The translations under genes and the position numbers were made by a program. From Opitutia bacterium (GTDB lineage Bacteria > Verrucomicrobiota > Verrucomicrobiae > Opitutales > UBA953): a DNA stretch of 40,405 nucleotides. Below, in pieces: positions 1-8,761 of the stretch (position 1 is its first letter; each line of letters starts with the position of its first letter). The DNA lies in the NCBI GenBank assembly GCA_004558035.1, contig SFEJ01000019.1:1-40405 (forward strand), given 5' to 3'. The notes under the pieces were generated by a model that saw nothing but the letters and a program-made list of their open reading frames with translations, searched no databases and was not told the DNA's origin.

Positions 1-287
1 GCCAATCATGAAGTTTTAAGCGAAAACGTCAAACGATTTTTTAGGAATCGACCTCAAACCCGCTTAAACACTGAAAAGATTTTTTAGAAACACTCGCCCC
101 GCATCCCATCAAAAACTCCCCTGGGAACATCCCCAAGCGCCCCTGGACACACCAAAACATTCCCGAACACTCTGAAACACCCCAAAAAGGACCTAAAGGA
201 CGAAAAAGACAAAAAAACATTCGGATTCAAATGATGATATGCGTATCCGAATTTCAATTACAAATTGTCCAGACGGGAGGCGGGCTC
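1..287. other. Non-coding leader, low complexity
   Basis: No convincing gene. The first 230 bases are A- and C-rich, with short recurring words such as acactc and aaaggac at about ten-base spacing, resembling the periodic intergenic words seen elsewhere in the window. An 8-base perfect inverted repeat (ATTCGGAT 219-226, ATCCGAAT 245-252) could be a weak hairpin. An opposite-strand frame starting at 231 is a shadow of dapB. Confidence 0.5.
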
Positions 288-322
288 AAAAAAAAATCCG
301 CCGCGCGAACCGCGGCGGATTT
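288..322 (-). terminator. Intrinsic terminator after dapB
   Basis: A 12-base stem (294-305 pairs with 311-322), with the five-base loop CGAAC at 306-310, lies just past the dapB stop on the minus strand. On that strand it is followed by a T run (the A run at 288-296). This is a textbook Rho-independent terminator and probably ends the four-gene operon phnP-like/hisA/HIT/dapB. Confidence 0.85.
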
Positions 323-341
323 CAAAGCGGACAGACGTGAA

Positions 342-1073
342 TCAGCCTTCCAGTCCGAGAACGGCTTCCATGCCGTAAACCGCCGGGACCTTGCCGACGA
401 CCCAGCCCGCCGCGTGAACGGCACCATTCGCGAAAATCGCGCGCGACTCCGCCTTGTGCGTCAGTTCCACGCGCTCGCCCTCGCCCGCGAAAATCACCGT
501 ATGGTCGCCGACGACGCTCCCGCCGCGCAGCGCGTGCACGCCGATTTCCTCGCGGGAACGCTCGCCGACCAACCCCGCGCGTCCGTGGCGCTCCGCGGAC
601 TTGTCCAGCCCGCGCGCCGCCTCGACGACCGCGAGCAACTTTTCCGCCGTGCCCGAAGGCGCGTCCTTCTTGTGCCGATGGTGCATTTCGACGACTTCGA
701 TTTCGAACGACGGATCGAGCAGCTTCGCCGCCTTGCCGACGAGCCAGTTCAGCACGTTCACGCCGACGGAATAATTGCCCGCCCAGACGATCGGGATTTT
801 TTTCGCCGCCGCTTCGATGCGGGAACGCTCCTCCGCCGTGTGCCCCGTCGTGCCGACGACGAGCGGCTTGCCCGCGGCCGCACACGCCTCCGCGAGCGCC
901 GGCGTCACTTCGTGAAACGAAAAATCGATCGCGACGTCGCACGCCGCGACCGCTTCCGCCGTGAACGTTTCGCCCACGTCGCATTTCGCGACGACTTCCG
1001 CGCCCGCGTTCTGCGCCGCGGCGAGAATCGCCTGCCCCATTCGTCCCTTGTAGCCGTTGACCAAGATTTTCAT
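342..1073 (-). CDS. dapB: 4-hydroxy-tetrahydrodipicolinate reductase
   Basis: 243 residues, close to the short form of the family. DapB reduces 4-hydroxy-tetrahydrodipicolinate with NAD(P)H in the lysine/diaminopimelate pathway, which supplies peptidoglycan precursor in the cytoplasm. The N-terminal nucleotide-binding loop GYKGRMG is at residues 7-13. The family signature around EMHHRHKKDAPSGTA (129-143) carries the catalytic histidine and lysine and the substrate-binding SGT. The start at 1073 has a good AGAGGA ribosome site upstream. It is the last gene of a minus-strand run (phnP-like, hisA, HIT) with a 35-base gap to the HIT gene, and a strong terminator follows. Product diaminopimelate fits with mpl at the other end of the window, which recycles diaminopimelate-containing peptides. 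Confidence 0.95.
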   Translation of the reverse strand: MKILVNGYKGRMGQAILAAAQNAGAEVVAKCDVGETFTAEAVAACDVAIDFSFHEVTPALAEACAAAGKPLVVGTTGHTAEERSRIEAAAKKIPIVWAGNYSVGVNVLNWLVGKAAKLLDPSFEIEVVEMHHRHKKDAPSGTAEKLLAVVEAARGLDKSAERHGRAGLVGERSREEIGVHALRGGSVVGDHTVIFAGEGERVELTHKAESRAIFANGAVHAAGWVVGKVPAVYGMEAVLGLEG

Positions 1074-1108
1074 AAGTAATCCTCTTTAATCATGTTGCCG
1101 CGCGTTTT

Positions 1109-1615
1109 TCAACCGGCGAAAGTTCCGTGCGCCGGCGTGAACTTCTTCAGACGCTCCCACATGGAATCCATGGATTCCACGAGCGTCCGCGTGTCGGAGA
1201 TGACCGGCATGAAATTGCTGTCGCCCTCCCAGCGCGGAACGATGTGGCAGTGCAGATGCTGCGGAATGCCCGCACCCGCCGCCGCGCCGAAATTGAAGCC
1301 GACGTTGAAGCCGTCGGGCTTGAGCGCGTCGCTCAGAATCTTTTCGCCGAGCACGACGAGATCCATCAGCTCCGCGCGCTCTTCGGCGGAAAGATCCGCG
1401 AGCGCGGGAACGGCGCGATAGGGCGTGACGAGCAGATGACCCGCGTTGTACGGGAACGCGTTCATGACGATGTAGCCCGTCTTGCCGCGATAGATCAGAT
1501 GGACTTCCTTTTCGTCCGCCTGATTCGGAATCTCCGCGAACGGATCCGCCCACTTCGGACCGGACTTGTTCGCCTGAATGTACGCCATGCGCCAGTAAGG
1601 ATGTAAGTGATTCAT
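1109..1615 (-). CDS. HIT family hydrolase
   Basis: 168 residues from the ATG at 1615. A TTG five codons upstream is possible, but the MNHLHPYWRMAYI opening matches the usual LWxPWRMxYI start of the family. The histidine triad is His120-x-His122-x-His124 in QHLHCHIVPRW. HIT proteins of this branch hydrolyse or phosphorolyse dinucleoside polyphosphates or nucleoside phosphoramidates; the exact substrate cannot be read from sequence. It sits between hisA (41 bases) and dapB (35 bases), so it is probably cotranscribed with them. No strong Shine-Dalgarno sequence is visible. Confidence 0.9.
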   Translation of the reverse strand: MNHLHPYWRMAYIQANKSGPKWADPFAEIPNQADEKEVHLIYRGKTGYIVMNAFPYNAGHLLVTPYRAVPALADLSAEERAELMDLVVLGEKILSDALKPDGFNVGFNFGAAAGAGIPQHLHCHIVPRWEGDSNFMPVISDTRTLVESMDSMWERLKKFTPAHGTFAG

Positions 1616-1656
1616 GATTACAAAAAACAAGGATTCGGACGCGCGGAGAAACCGCT

Positions 1657-2385
1657 TCAGCGCGCGATTTCCAGCAGATCGCGCAGATCGACGCGCTTTT
1701 CGTAAATCGCCTTGCCGACGATCGCGCCGTCGAGATTCGCGTACGTTTCCGCGAGCCCGCGGAGCCGCACGACGTCCTCGCGCCGCGACACGCCTCCGGA
1801 GGCGATGACGTTCGCGGACGTGCTGCGCAGCATCTCCTCCAGCGCGGGGAAATTCGGTCCTTTGAGCATGCCGTCGGTCGCGATGTCCGTGTAGATGATC
1901 GTGCTCACGCCGAGACGCGCGGCCGTTCCCGCGAGCTCCGTCGCGCGGCGCGTCGTCACGTCCACCCAGCCCTTGACGGCGACGAAGCCGTTTTTCGCGT
2001 CGATGCCGACGGCGATTTTCTCGCCGCCGAAACGCGCGACGAGCTCGGCGACGAAAGCGTCGTCGTGCGCCGCCTTGGTGCCGACGATCGCGCGAGCCGC
2101 TCCCGCGTCGAGCACGGCGCGGACGTTTTCCGCGGTGCGCAGACCGCCGCCGAATTCGACCTTGAGCCCGGTCGCGGCGATGCGCTCGAGCGCGGCGAGA
2201 TTCTTCGGCGCGCCCTCGAAGGCGCCGTCCAGATCGACGACGTGAATCCAGGCGCTCCCGGCGTCCGCGAACGCCTTCGCCGGCTCGGCGGGATCTTCGA
2301 AATAGCGCGTGGATTCGTTCGCCAGTCCCTGGCGCAGACGGACGCAGTGCCCGCCCTGAATGTCGATTGCCGGATAAATGTTCAT
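1657..2385 (-). CDS. hisA: Phosphoribosyl-formimino-AICAR-phosphate isomerase (HisA)
   Basis: 242 residues, normal for HisA. The enzyme performs the Amadori isomerisation of ProFAR to PRFAR in histidine biosynthesis. The beta/alpha-barrel opens with IYPAIDIQGGHCVRL, carrying the catalytic aspartate at residue 8. The second catalytic aspartate lies in IYTDIATDG in the C-terminal half, and phosphate-binding glycines occur in FGGGLR and ASGGVS. I chose the ATG at 2385 because upstream codons in frame do not resemble HisA. No other his gene is present, so the histidine pathway is dispersed in this genome. It lies 58 bases after the phnP-like gene and 41 before the HIT gene. Confidence 0.95.
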   Translation of the reverse strand: MNIYPAIDIQGGHCVRLRQGLANESTRYFEDPAEPAKAFADAGSAWIHVVDLDGAFEGAPKNLAALERIAATGLKVEFGGGLRTAENVRAVLDAGAARAIVGTKAAHDDAFVAELVARFGGEKIAVGIDAKNGFVAVKGWVDVTTRRATELAGTAARLGVSTIIYTDIATDGMLKGPNFPALEEMLRSTSANVIASGGVSRREDVVRLRGLAETYANLDGAIVGKAIYEKRVDLRDLLEIAR

Positions 2386-2443
2386 GCCGCCATTATTAGT
2401 CCGCGCGGCGGAATTATCCAACCTTTAAAAAGGCGGCGCGCGT

Positions 2444-3232
2444 TCAGACTTCCACGCGCAGACCGTCGTAGGCGAGCTCGACGCCCGCGGGCAGTTTCGC
2501 GCTCCATTCGGCGTGATCGACCTGCCACGTCATGTGGATGAGAAACGTGCGCGCCGCGCCGATTCTGCGCGAGACTTCCACCGCCTCCTGCACGGAAAGA
2601 TGCGTCGGATGCGGCTTCGGGCGCAGACCGTCGATCACGAGCACGTCCGCGCCGCGCGCGAGCTCGACCGCGGCGTCGGGCACTTCGCGGCAGTCCGTGT
2701 AATACGCGAGTTTTTTGCCGCTCGATTTTTCGGTGAAGACGAGGCCGAGCGTCGAAATCTTCTTCCCGTGCGGCAGCGTCGTCGTCTCGACGCGCGTTCC
2801 CGCGGGCAGCTCGAAGCGCTCCGGCGCGACGCGCGGCTGCAGCGCGACGTAGCCGTCGGAAGCGCGTTCGCGGATCGCGTAGTCGAAAAGCGTCTCCACG
2901 CGCGCGACGCCGCCCGGCGTCGAAAACACCGGAATCGCCTCGCCGCCGCGCAGCGCGCAGTAGCGGCGCAGATCCTCCATGCCGAGAATGTGGTCGGAAT
3001 GCTCGTGCGTCAGAAAAAAGAAGTCCACGGCGGGAACGCGCTCGCGGATGCACGCGACGCGGAATTCCGGTCCCGCGTCGATCTGCACGTGCGCGCCGTC
3101 CGCGACGAGATGCGCGCACGAGCGCCCGCGGAAATTCTTCGGATTCGACGCGTCGAAGCCCGCGCAGTCGCGTTCCCACTCGATCATCGGAACGCCCTGC
3201 GACGTTCCCGTGCCCAAAAACAAAAGCTCCAT
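2444..3232 (-). CDS. Metallo-beta-lactamase fold hydrolase, PhnP-like
   Basis: 262 residues. The metal-binding motif THEHSDH (His76, His78, Asp80, His81) and the opening MELLFLGTGTSQGVP place it in the PhnP/RNase Z-like branch of the beta-lactamase fold. Members act as cyclic phosphodiesterases, for example PhnP on 5-phosphoribosyl 1,2-cyclic phosphate. YYTDCREVP in the second half and the late HMTW histidine are consistent with further metal ligands. No other phosphonate genes are nearby, so a phosphonate role is not supported; repair or housekeeping hydrolysis is equally possible. The start at 3232 is chosen because the family N-terminus begins there, while a longer frame upstream has Arg-rich non-family sequence. 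It is first in a four-gene minus-strand run. Confidence 0.85.
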   Translation of the reverse strand: MELLFLGTGTSQGVPMIEWERDCAGFDASNPKNFRGRSCAHLVADGAHVQIDAGPEFRVACIRERVPAVDFFFLTHEHSDHILGMEDLRRYCALRGGEAIPVFSTPGGVARVETLFDYAIRERASDGYVALQPRVAPERFELPAGTRVETTTLPHGKKISTLGLVFTEKSSGKKLAYYTDCREVPDAAVELARGADVLVIDGLRPKPHPTHLSVQEAVEVSRRIGAARTFLIHMTWQVDHAEWSAKLPAGVELAYDGLRVEV

Positions 3233-3284
3233 GATTCCCGCGAATCTACCACCGCGCGCGCGGGCCCGCGAAGCAAAAAGAATG

Positions 3285-3313
3285 TTTCCAAGCGGCGCGC
3301 GAGCCCGTAGAAT
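3285..3313 (+). promoter_or_regulatory. Possible porin promoter
   Basis: TTTCCA (3285-3290) and TAGAAT (3308-3313) are separated by 17 bases in the divergent gap between the phnP-like gene and the porin. The -10 matches five of six consensus bases and the -35 four of six. The prediction is from sequence alone. Confidence 0.35.
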
Positions 3314-3349
3314 CCGCGCACGTTTTAACTGAAAATTCACGATTCCCTT

Positions 3350-4516
3350 ATGAAATCAGAACAGAAATTCCTCATCTCGTGCGCCGCGCTGCTCGCGGCC
3401 GGAACGGCTTTCGCGCAGGAGCAGACGAACGTCGCGGCTCCCGCGCCCGCTCCCGAAAAGAGCGGCGGCACGAAAATCGTGCTCGAACTTCCCGAGCTTC
3501 CCTCCGCCGACAAAATCAAGGTCAAGGTCTCCGGTCTCGTCCAGGCGCAGTACGTTTACGCGAACGCGAGCGGCGCAAAGGCGTCCGACCAGAACGGCTT
3601 CTCGATCCGCCGTTCCAGCATCGGCGTCTCCGCCGACGTCGGCGACGCCTGGAGCGCGAAGATCGTCTATGAGTTCGACAGCACCGCGAACGGCGGAAGC
3701 AATTACAACGACTACATCGACACGGCGATCATCTCGCGCAAATTCGACGCGGGAACGCTGACCGTCGGCCACAAGAAGACGCACTTCATGCACGAAGAAT
3801 ATTCGCCCTCGTCGAAATTCCTCTGCCTCGAGCGCTCTCTCAACTCCAATTTCGTCAGCGGGAACAAATACGCGAAAGGCCTCGCCGGCTACCACATCGG
3901 CGTGTTCTGGGACGGCAAGCTCGACGAGGCGATCGACTACGGCGTCTCGCTCACGAACGCCGTGGACAAGGACTACGACAGCCGCTCCAACGACCTCGCG
4001 CTCACGGGCAACGTCGGCTACACGATGAAGCTCGACGGCGACGCGAAGCTCTACTTCGGGCTCAACGGCACGGTGAACTTCGGAAACGACGGCGAAAGCG
4101 GCGCGAGCACGAACAAAGGCACGGTGTACGGCATCGAGCCTTACGTGCAGTTCACGGACGGCGGGCTGACGCTGCTCGCCGACGCGTATTACATCGACGG
4201 CGAGAGCGCCGCGGATCTGCATTCGTTCTACGGTCTGAATCTCACCGCCGCCTACCGCCTCGAATGCGGCCTCGAGCCCGCCGTGCGCTTCACCTACCTG
4301 AACACGGATTCCGGCGTCGTGAACGCGAACATCCAGAACCGCGTTCCAGCAAGCGGGAACCACGACAACGCGACGACCTACTACGCGGGCGCGAACTACT
4401 ACTTCAACAAGTACGTGAAGCTCGCCGCCGGCTTCGAATACGGCCACTACTTCGGACAAGGCGCTCACGCGGACGATTCCTTCTCCTTCCGCACGATGCT
4501 CCAGGTCTCCTTCTGA
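3350..4516 (+). CDS. Outer-membrane porin (phosphate-selective OprO/OprP type)
   Basis: 388 residues. Residues 1-22 are a clear signal peptide ending AFAQ. A short Pro/Ala-rich linker follows, then a beta-barrel with alternating hydrophobic/polar strands and Gly/Asn/Asp-rich turns. The chain ends in Phe (LQVSF), the usual outer-membrane insertion signal. The strand pattern FSIRRSSIGVSADVGDAWSAKIVYEF is typical of the porin family that includes OprO/OprP. The true substrate is unknown; phosphate is only the family archetype. It stands alone, with the minus-strand phnP-like gene upstream and a hairpin terminator downstream. Confidence 0.8.
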   Translation: MKSEQKFLISCAALLAAGTAFAQEQTNVAAPAPAPEKSGGTKIVLELPELPSADKIKVKVSGLVQAQYVYANASGAKASDQNGFSIRRSSIGVSADVGDAWSAKIVYEFDSTANGGSNYNDYIDTAIISRKFDAGTLTVGHKKTHFMHEEYSPSSKFLCLERSLNSNFVSGNKYAKGLAGYHIGVFWDGKLDEAIDYGVSLTNAVDKDYDSRSNDLALTGNVGYTMKLDGDAKLYFGLNGTVNFGNDGESGASTNKGTVYGIEPYVQFTDGGLTLLADAYYIDGESAADLHSFYGLNLTAAYRLECGLEPAVRFTYLNTDSGVVNANIQNRVPASGNHDNATTYYAGANYYFNKYVKLAAGFEYGHYFGQGAHADDSFSFRTMLQVSF

Positions 4517-4526
4517 CCGCAAGCCC

Positions 4527-4565
4527 TTCGAGGGGACGACGCTGCCGCCGTCCCCTCGAAAATTT
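4527..4565 (+). terminator. Terminator after the porin gene
   Basis: A perfect 12-base stem (4527-4538 with 4549-4560) and a 10-base loop sit 10 bases after the porin stop. The hairpin is followed by AATTT, so the T tract is short but the stem is strong. Confidence 0.7.
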
Positions 4566-4648
4566 CATTCGAACGGGCTTTCTCTTCCCGTTCCCGCGTA
4601 CTCTGATTTCTTCAAGGCGGTCTCCGGAAAATCCCCGCCGGACGCGCA

Positions 4649-6139
4649 TCAAAGTTCGCGGCCGCGGATTTCGGGGACGACCTCGGCGGAAAGAATCGCC
4701 GCGCGCGAGACCGCGTAATCGACGCGAAGCTTTTCCGTCTTGCGCTCGGGCAGATACCAGTACTGCCGCACGCCGGGACGCACGCGCACGACGCTCTCGG
4801 GCAGCAACTCCTCGCCCGCGTCCGTGCGCACGCGGAAGGGCTGCCAGAACAGCGCGCCGGGCGCGGAAAGATCCGCAGCGCCCTCGATTTCGAGCACGAG
4901 CGCGGGCATGCCGTTCGCGAGCGTGCGGTAGTATTTTTTCTCCGCGTAGGCGCGGACGCGGACGCGCGTTCCCGCGAATTCGAGCGTCGTCGGCACGCGG
5001 GAAAGCTTCAGCTCTTTGAAAGAGCGGATTTCCTCCGGCGCGAACGCGAAACGGCGCACGAGCGCGACGCGCACGCTCCACGCCTCGTCCGCGCCCGGGA
5101 ACAGCGTCTTGGCGAGCGGCGAACGCAGCACGCCGTCCTTCAGCGTCTCGAAAGCCTCGCCGTCGGTGAAGCGCACGTTGACGCCGAGCGCGTCCGGCTC
5201 GTCCCAGGAGACGGAGCGCGTCTCCTCGCCCGCGGGCGCGGCGATCGCGACGTTTTCGACGCTCCACGCGCGCGCGGGCGTGCGTTCGTCGCCTTCGATC
5301 GCGACGCCGAGCCGCGCGAACGCGTCGTGAAGGTCCGGACTTTCCGAGAAAAAGCGCGCGTGCTCCGGGAGCGAAAATTCGACGAGCTCCGCCTTCGCGG
5401 GAACGCGGTCGGGCAGCGAAAACGCCTCGTCGAGCTCGCTTTCCGAGAGCGTTTCTTTCGGCGAAACCGGCGACGGCGGCGCCGCGGGAGCGCCGTTCCC
5501 GCCCTTCAGCGCGCACGAAAACGGGATTTCGCCGAGCGTCCGCCAAAGCCCGTTCCCGCCGCGTGCCTCGATTTTCAGCGAAAATTTGCCGGACGCGGGC
5601 GGCTTGTTCAGCACGGGCAGCGCGCAGATCGCCTCGCCCGTCTTGGCGTGAAAAATCGTGAACAGCGCGGGCGAAATCTGCACGGAAAAACCGCTTTCGT
5701 CCGCCAGCGAAAAGCAATAGCGTTCCCGCGAAAACAGTGACTTGCCGTAGCTTTCGAAGGCGCGGTCCTTCTCCTCGTCCGTGCGGCCGCGGGCGTAGAT
5801 CCACACGGCGGGAACGGCGACGAAGCGCGAGGCGGCCTCTTCGTTCCCGAAAAATTCCGTCGCGAGCTTTTTGCGCATTTCCCCGCGCGCCGCCGTGAGC
5901 GAGAGCCCGAGCCGCCGCATGCGCACGGAAAAATCCTCGCCCGAAAAACTTTCGCGCATGCGCCCGCCTTCCTCGACGCCGAGCACGGCGAACTCGACGA
6001 GCTCGTCCCCGCATTCGGCGCGGAAGCGTTCGTCCCACGTCACGAAAAGCCAGACGGCGGCGACGATGATCGCCGCGGCGAGCCACAGGCGCAGAATGAC
6101 GTTTTTCGGCGGGTTGAGAATGCGGTCGATGCGGTCCAT
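4649..6139 (-). CDS. Membrane-anchored protein of unknown function
   Basis: 496 residues that I do not recognise. One hydrophobic segment near the N-terminus (about residues 17-35, LRLWLAAAIIVAAVWLFVTW) predicts a single membrane anchor, leaving a long C-terminal domain probably outside the cytoplasm. That domain is rich in Glu, Ala, Phe and beta-type stretches, with a Pro-rich linker near residue 220 (APAAPPSPVSP). No catalytic motif is evident. It starts 4 bases after the DUF218 gene stop, so the two are translated as a pair. A role in the envelope is a guess from the anchor and its partner only. Confidence 0.7.
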   Translation of the reverse strand: MDRIDRILNPPKNVILRLWLAAAIIVAAVWLFVTWDERFRAECGDELVEFAVLGVEEGGRMRESFSGEDFSVRMRRLGLSLTAARGEMRKKLATEFFGNEEAASRFVAVPAVWIYARGRTDEEKDRAFESYGKSLFSRERYCFSLADESGFSVQISPALFTIFHAKTGEAICALPVLNKPPASGKFSLKIEARGGNGLWRTLGEIPFSCALKGGNGAPAAPPSPVSPKETLSESELDEAFSLPDRVPAKAELVEFSLPEHARFFSESPDLHDAFARLGVAIEGDERTPARAWSVENVAIAAPAGEETRSVSWDEPDALGVNVRFTDGEAFETLKDGVLRSPLAKTLFPGADEAWSVRVALVRRFAFAPEEIRSFKELKLSRVPTTLEFAGTRVRVRAYAEKKYYRTLANGMPALVLEIEGAADLSAPGALFWQPFRVRTDAGEELLPESVVRVRPGVRQYWYLPERKTEKLRVDYAVSRAAILSAEVVPEIRGREL

Positions 6140-6143
6140 TTTT

Positions 6144-6779
6144 TCAGTCCACGATGAAGTATTTCAGCCATGCGGCGTAGGCGTAACCGAGCTCGGCGGC
6201 GCGGCGGAAGCTCCAGAACGCGCGCGAAAATTTTTCGGGATGCCGGCGCTGAAACGCGATGCGGTCGGCGTCCATCGAATAAATCTGCACGTCGCGGAAG
6301 CCCGCCTTTTCGAAAAGAAATTTCGCGCGGCGTTCCTGCAGGCGGCTGCTCGTCACGATGAGTCGGCTCTCGGGCGTGACGCCGGGCAAGAGACAGATCG
6401 TGCGCGGGTGGTCGATGGTGCGCCGCGCGAGCGGATCGACCGAAATCGCCTCGTCGGGAACGCCCGCCGCCGCGAGCGCGTCGAGCAGGAAATCCTCGTC
6501 CGCGCTGACGACGACGCGCGGCGCGAGCCCGGCGCGGAACGCCTTCGCGGCGCCGAGCGCGCGCGTGCCTTCGTCGCCGCCGAGAATGACGATCGCGTCC
6601 GCTTCGCGCAGCTCCGCGAACGGCGTGCAGCCGACGCGCTGCAGATCTTCGAGCGCGTCGCCGAGCGGTCTCGACGCCGCCGCGAGCACGAGAACGCCCG
6701 CGACGAGCGTTCCCGCGACGTAGAGCGCGAGCGCGCGGCGGCACCACTTCCTGCGGGCTTCGGGAGAAAAAAGCTTCAT
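6144..6779 (-). CDS. DUF218 (SanA/ElyC-like) membrane protein
   Basis: 211 residues. One membrane segment (about residues 17-37) precedes the DUF218 core, which opens with ADAIVILGGDEGTRALGAAKAF and continues with VVVSADE and a TICLLPG/SRLIVTSS region. Related proteins (SanA, ElyC, YdcF) are inner-membrane proteins linked to envelope integrity and lipid-carrier or peptidoglycan metabolism; the reaction is not established. The ATG at 6779 is preferred over upstream in-frame codons because the Lys/Arg-rich, then hydrophobic, N-terminus begins there. It is operonic with the unknown anchored protein downstream. Confidence 0.75.
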   Translation of the reverse strand: MKLFSPEARRKWCRRALALYVAGTLVAGVLVLAAASRPLGDALEDLQRVGCTPFAELREADAIVILGGDEGTRALGAAKAFRAGLAPRVVVSADEDFLLDALAAAGVPDEAISVDPLARRTIDHPRTICLLPGVTPESRLIVTSSRLQERRAKFLFEKAGFRDVQIYSMDADRIAFQRRHPEKFSRAFWSFRRAAELGYAYAAWLKYFIVD

Positions 6780-6967
6780 GTCGCCATTATCGTGCATCGC
6801 GCCGCAAATAGCCAATTATTTTCCGGGAAGAAACTTCCATCGGCTTCAGAAACTTCCGGTAAAATCTCTGCGGGAGCGGATTTCGCGGGCAAGCGGGCGC
6901 GTGCCCCGCCCGCCAAAAATTCCGCGTTTGCGGTTTCGGCGGGAGCGCGTATGCTTGCGCGCAGTTT

Positions 6968-8470
6968 ATGACGTTCACGCCCGACAATTATCTGCTGATC
7001 GGCTCGCTGCTGCTTCTGGGAAGCATCTTCGCCGGCAAGGCGACGCACAAGATCGGCGCGCCGCTGCTCCTGCTCTTCCTCGGGATCGGTCTGCTCTGCG
7101 GCGAAAAAATCTCGTTCACGGATTCGGCGGCGCTCAGTCTGCTCGGCGAGCTCGCGCTCGTGTTCATTCTTTTTTCCGGCGGGCTCGACACGAAATACGC
7201 GGACGTGCGCCCCGTCGCCGTGCGCGGCGGCGTTCTCGCGACGTTCGGCGTTTTTCTGACGGCGCTTTTTCTGGGCGCGTTCATCTTCGCGGTCTCGAAG
7301 CTGGACTTCGTGCCGCTGAATTTTTCCTTCGCGGAATCGCTGCTGCTGGGCGCAATCGTCTCCTCGACGGACGCGGCGTCGGTCTTTTCGATCTTCCGTT
7401 CCAAAAACACGGGGCTGAAGCACAATCTGCGCCCGCTGCTGGAGCTGGAATCGGGCTCGAACGACCCGATGGCATACGTGCTCACGGCGACGCTGGTCTC
7501 GCACGTCGCGGCGTCCGGGCAAGGCGAAGCGCCGGCGGCGTTCTGGACGGCCGTTCCCGCCGTGCTGATGAATCTCGGCGTCGGCGCGCTCGCGGGCGCG
7601 CTTTTCGGGCTCGTCTTCGTGCGGCTCATCAACCGCATCAATCTGATCGTCGAAGGGCTTTATCCCGTGATGATGGTCGCGCTGACGGCGCTGACGTTTT
7701 CGGCGACGAAGACCTGCGGCGGGAACGGCTTTCTCGCGGTTTACGTCGCGGGCATGATCCTCGGCAACGCGCCGTTCGTGCACAAGCGGCTCATCACGAA
7801 ATTCTACGACGGCTTCGCGTGGCTGATGCAGCTTTCGCTCTTCCTCACGCTCGGGCTGTTCGCGGACGTTTCGGCGATAAAATCCGTCGCCGCGGGCGGC
7901 ATTCTGATTTCGCTTTTCCTGATTTTCGTCGCGCGCCCGCTCGCGGTGGGCGTGTGTCTCGCGCCGTTCCGCCCGACCGCGCGCGTGTTCGCGTTCACGT
8001 CGTGGGTGGGGCTGCGCGGCGCCGTGCCGATCGTCTTTGCGCTGATTCCGCTGACGACGCCGGGCGTCGATCCCGAGACGGCGAAGATGATCTTCAACAC
8101 CGTGTTCTTCATTTCGGTCTCCTCGCTCGTCATTCAGGGGACGACGCTTTTCGCCGCGGCGAAACGGCTCGGGCTCACGATCGAGGAAAGCGCGCCCGCG
8201 CCTTCCGCGTTCGACAAGGAGACGGAGGCGATCGACGCCGGCTACGCCGAAATCGCGATCGCGGGAACGGCGCCCGTCGTCGGCAAAACCCTAGCGGAGC
8301 TGGCGCTGCCGCGGGGCGCGCTCGTCGTCATGATCCGCCGCGAGAACCGCTTTCTCACGCCGACCGGCGCGACGCGGCTCGAGGCGGGCGACATTCTGCG
8401 GATTCAGGCGGACACGCCGGAACACCTCGCCGCCGCGCGGGAACGCCTGGAAGGGAGCGCCGAGGCATGA
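6968..8470 (+). CDS. CPA1-type K+/H+ antiporter with C-terminal RCK-type domain
   Basis: 500 residues. About twelve hydrophobic segments cover residues 5-395, including the conserved SSTDAASVFSI and ELESGSNDPMAY regions, which hold the ion-binding aspartates of the NhaP/CvrA family. The C-terminal 80 residues (AIAGTAPVVGKTLAELALPRG onward, ending in DILRIQAD) form a TrkA-C domain, as in K+/H+ antiporters of the NhaP2/CvrA group. The protein would export K+ (or Na+) in exchange for protons across the inner membrane. It stands alone; a 350-base repeat-rich gap follows. Confidence 0.88.
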   Translation: MTFTPDNYLLIGSLLLLGSIFAGKATHKIGAPLLLLFLGIGLLCGEKISFTDSAALSLLGELALVFILFSGGLDTKYADVRPVAVRGGVLATFGVFLTALFLGAFIFAVSKLDFVPLNFSFAESLLLGAIVSSTDAASVFSIFRSKNTGLKHNLRPLLELESGSNDPMAYVLTATLVSHVAASGQGEAPAAFWTAVPAVLMNLGVGALAGALFGLVFVRLINRINLIVEGLYPVMMVALTALTFSATKTCGGNGFLAVYVAGMILGNAPFVHKRLITKFYDGFAWLMQLSLFLTLGLFADVSAIKSVAAGGILISLFLIFVARPLAVGVCLAPFRPTARVFAFTSWVGLRGAVPIVFALIPLTTPGVDPETAKMIFNTVFFISVSSLVIQGTTLFAAAKRLGLTIEESAPAPSAFDKETEAIDAGYAEIAIAGTAPVVGKTLAELALPRGALVVMIRRENRFLTPTGATRLEAGDILRIQADTPEHLAAARERLEGSAEA

Positions 8471-8523
8471 GACGCGGACGCGACGGAACGGCGGCGCGCG
8501 CGTGCTCGCGGGAACGCGAAAAC

Positions 8524-8756
8524 GAACAGGGATTTCGGGGATTTTAAGGGATTCGATCCGGCCCCGCGAAGCGCCCCGCCGAAGAACCGGAAAAATATGC
8601 GACGCCTCACGACCGAAGACAGGAACGCCTTCGCCCCCAAAGGCGGCGTTCCCGCAGAACTCCGTTTCCCTGCTCCTCCGTTCCTCTGTGTTAAAAGAAA
8701 AGCTTAAAGGGAAGTTTTTGCGGGCGGATTTCGGCAGCAAGCGGGACGCTTACCCT
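8524..8756 (+). repeat. Mosaic intergenic repeat, copy A
   Basis: The gap between the antiporter and pilC holds a compact copy of an element that recurs, inverted, at 20245-20741. Shared blocks in order are: a block starting GAACAGGGATTTCGGGGA (from 8524), an imperfect hairpin around 8614-8633, a TTAAAAG/GCTTAAAGG block (from about 8692), and an end block with GATTTCGG...GACGCTTACCC (8727-8756). Positions 8660-8695 read on the minus strand as a short-period run of acagagga/acggagga/gcaggga words. No gene is visible between 8471 and 8821. Confidence 0.7.
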
Positions 8757-8761
8757 TCCAC

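Noticed and set aside
3356..4522. 388-residue minus-strand open frame opposite the porin
   Set aside because: An Arg/Val/Glu-rich composition and lack of any domain show it is the shadow of the porin frame in GC-rich DNA.
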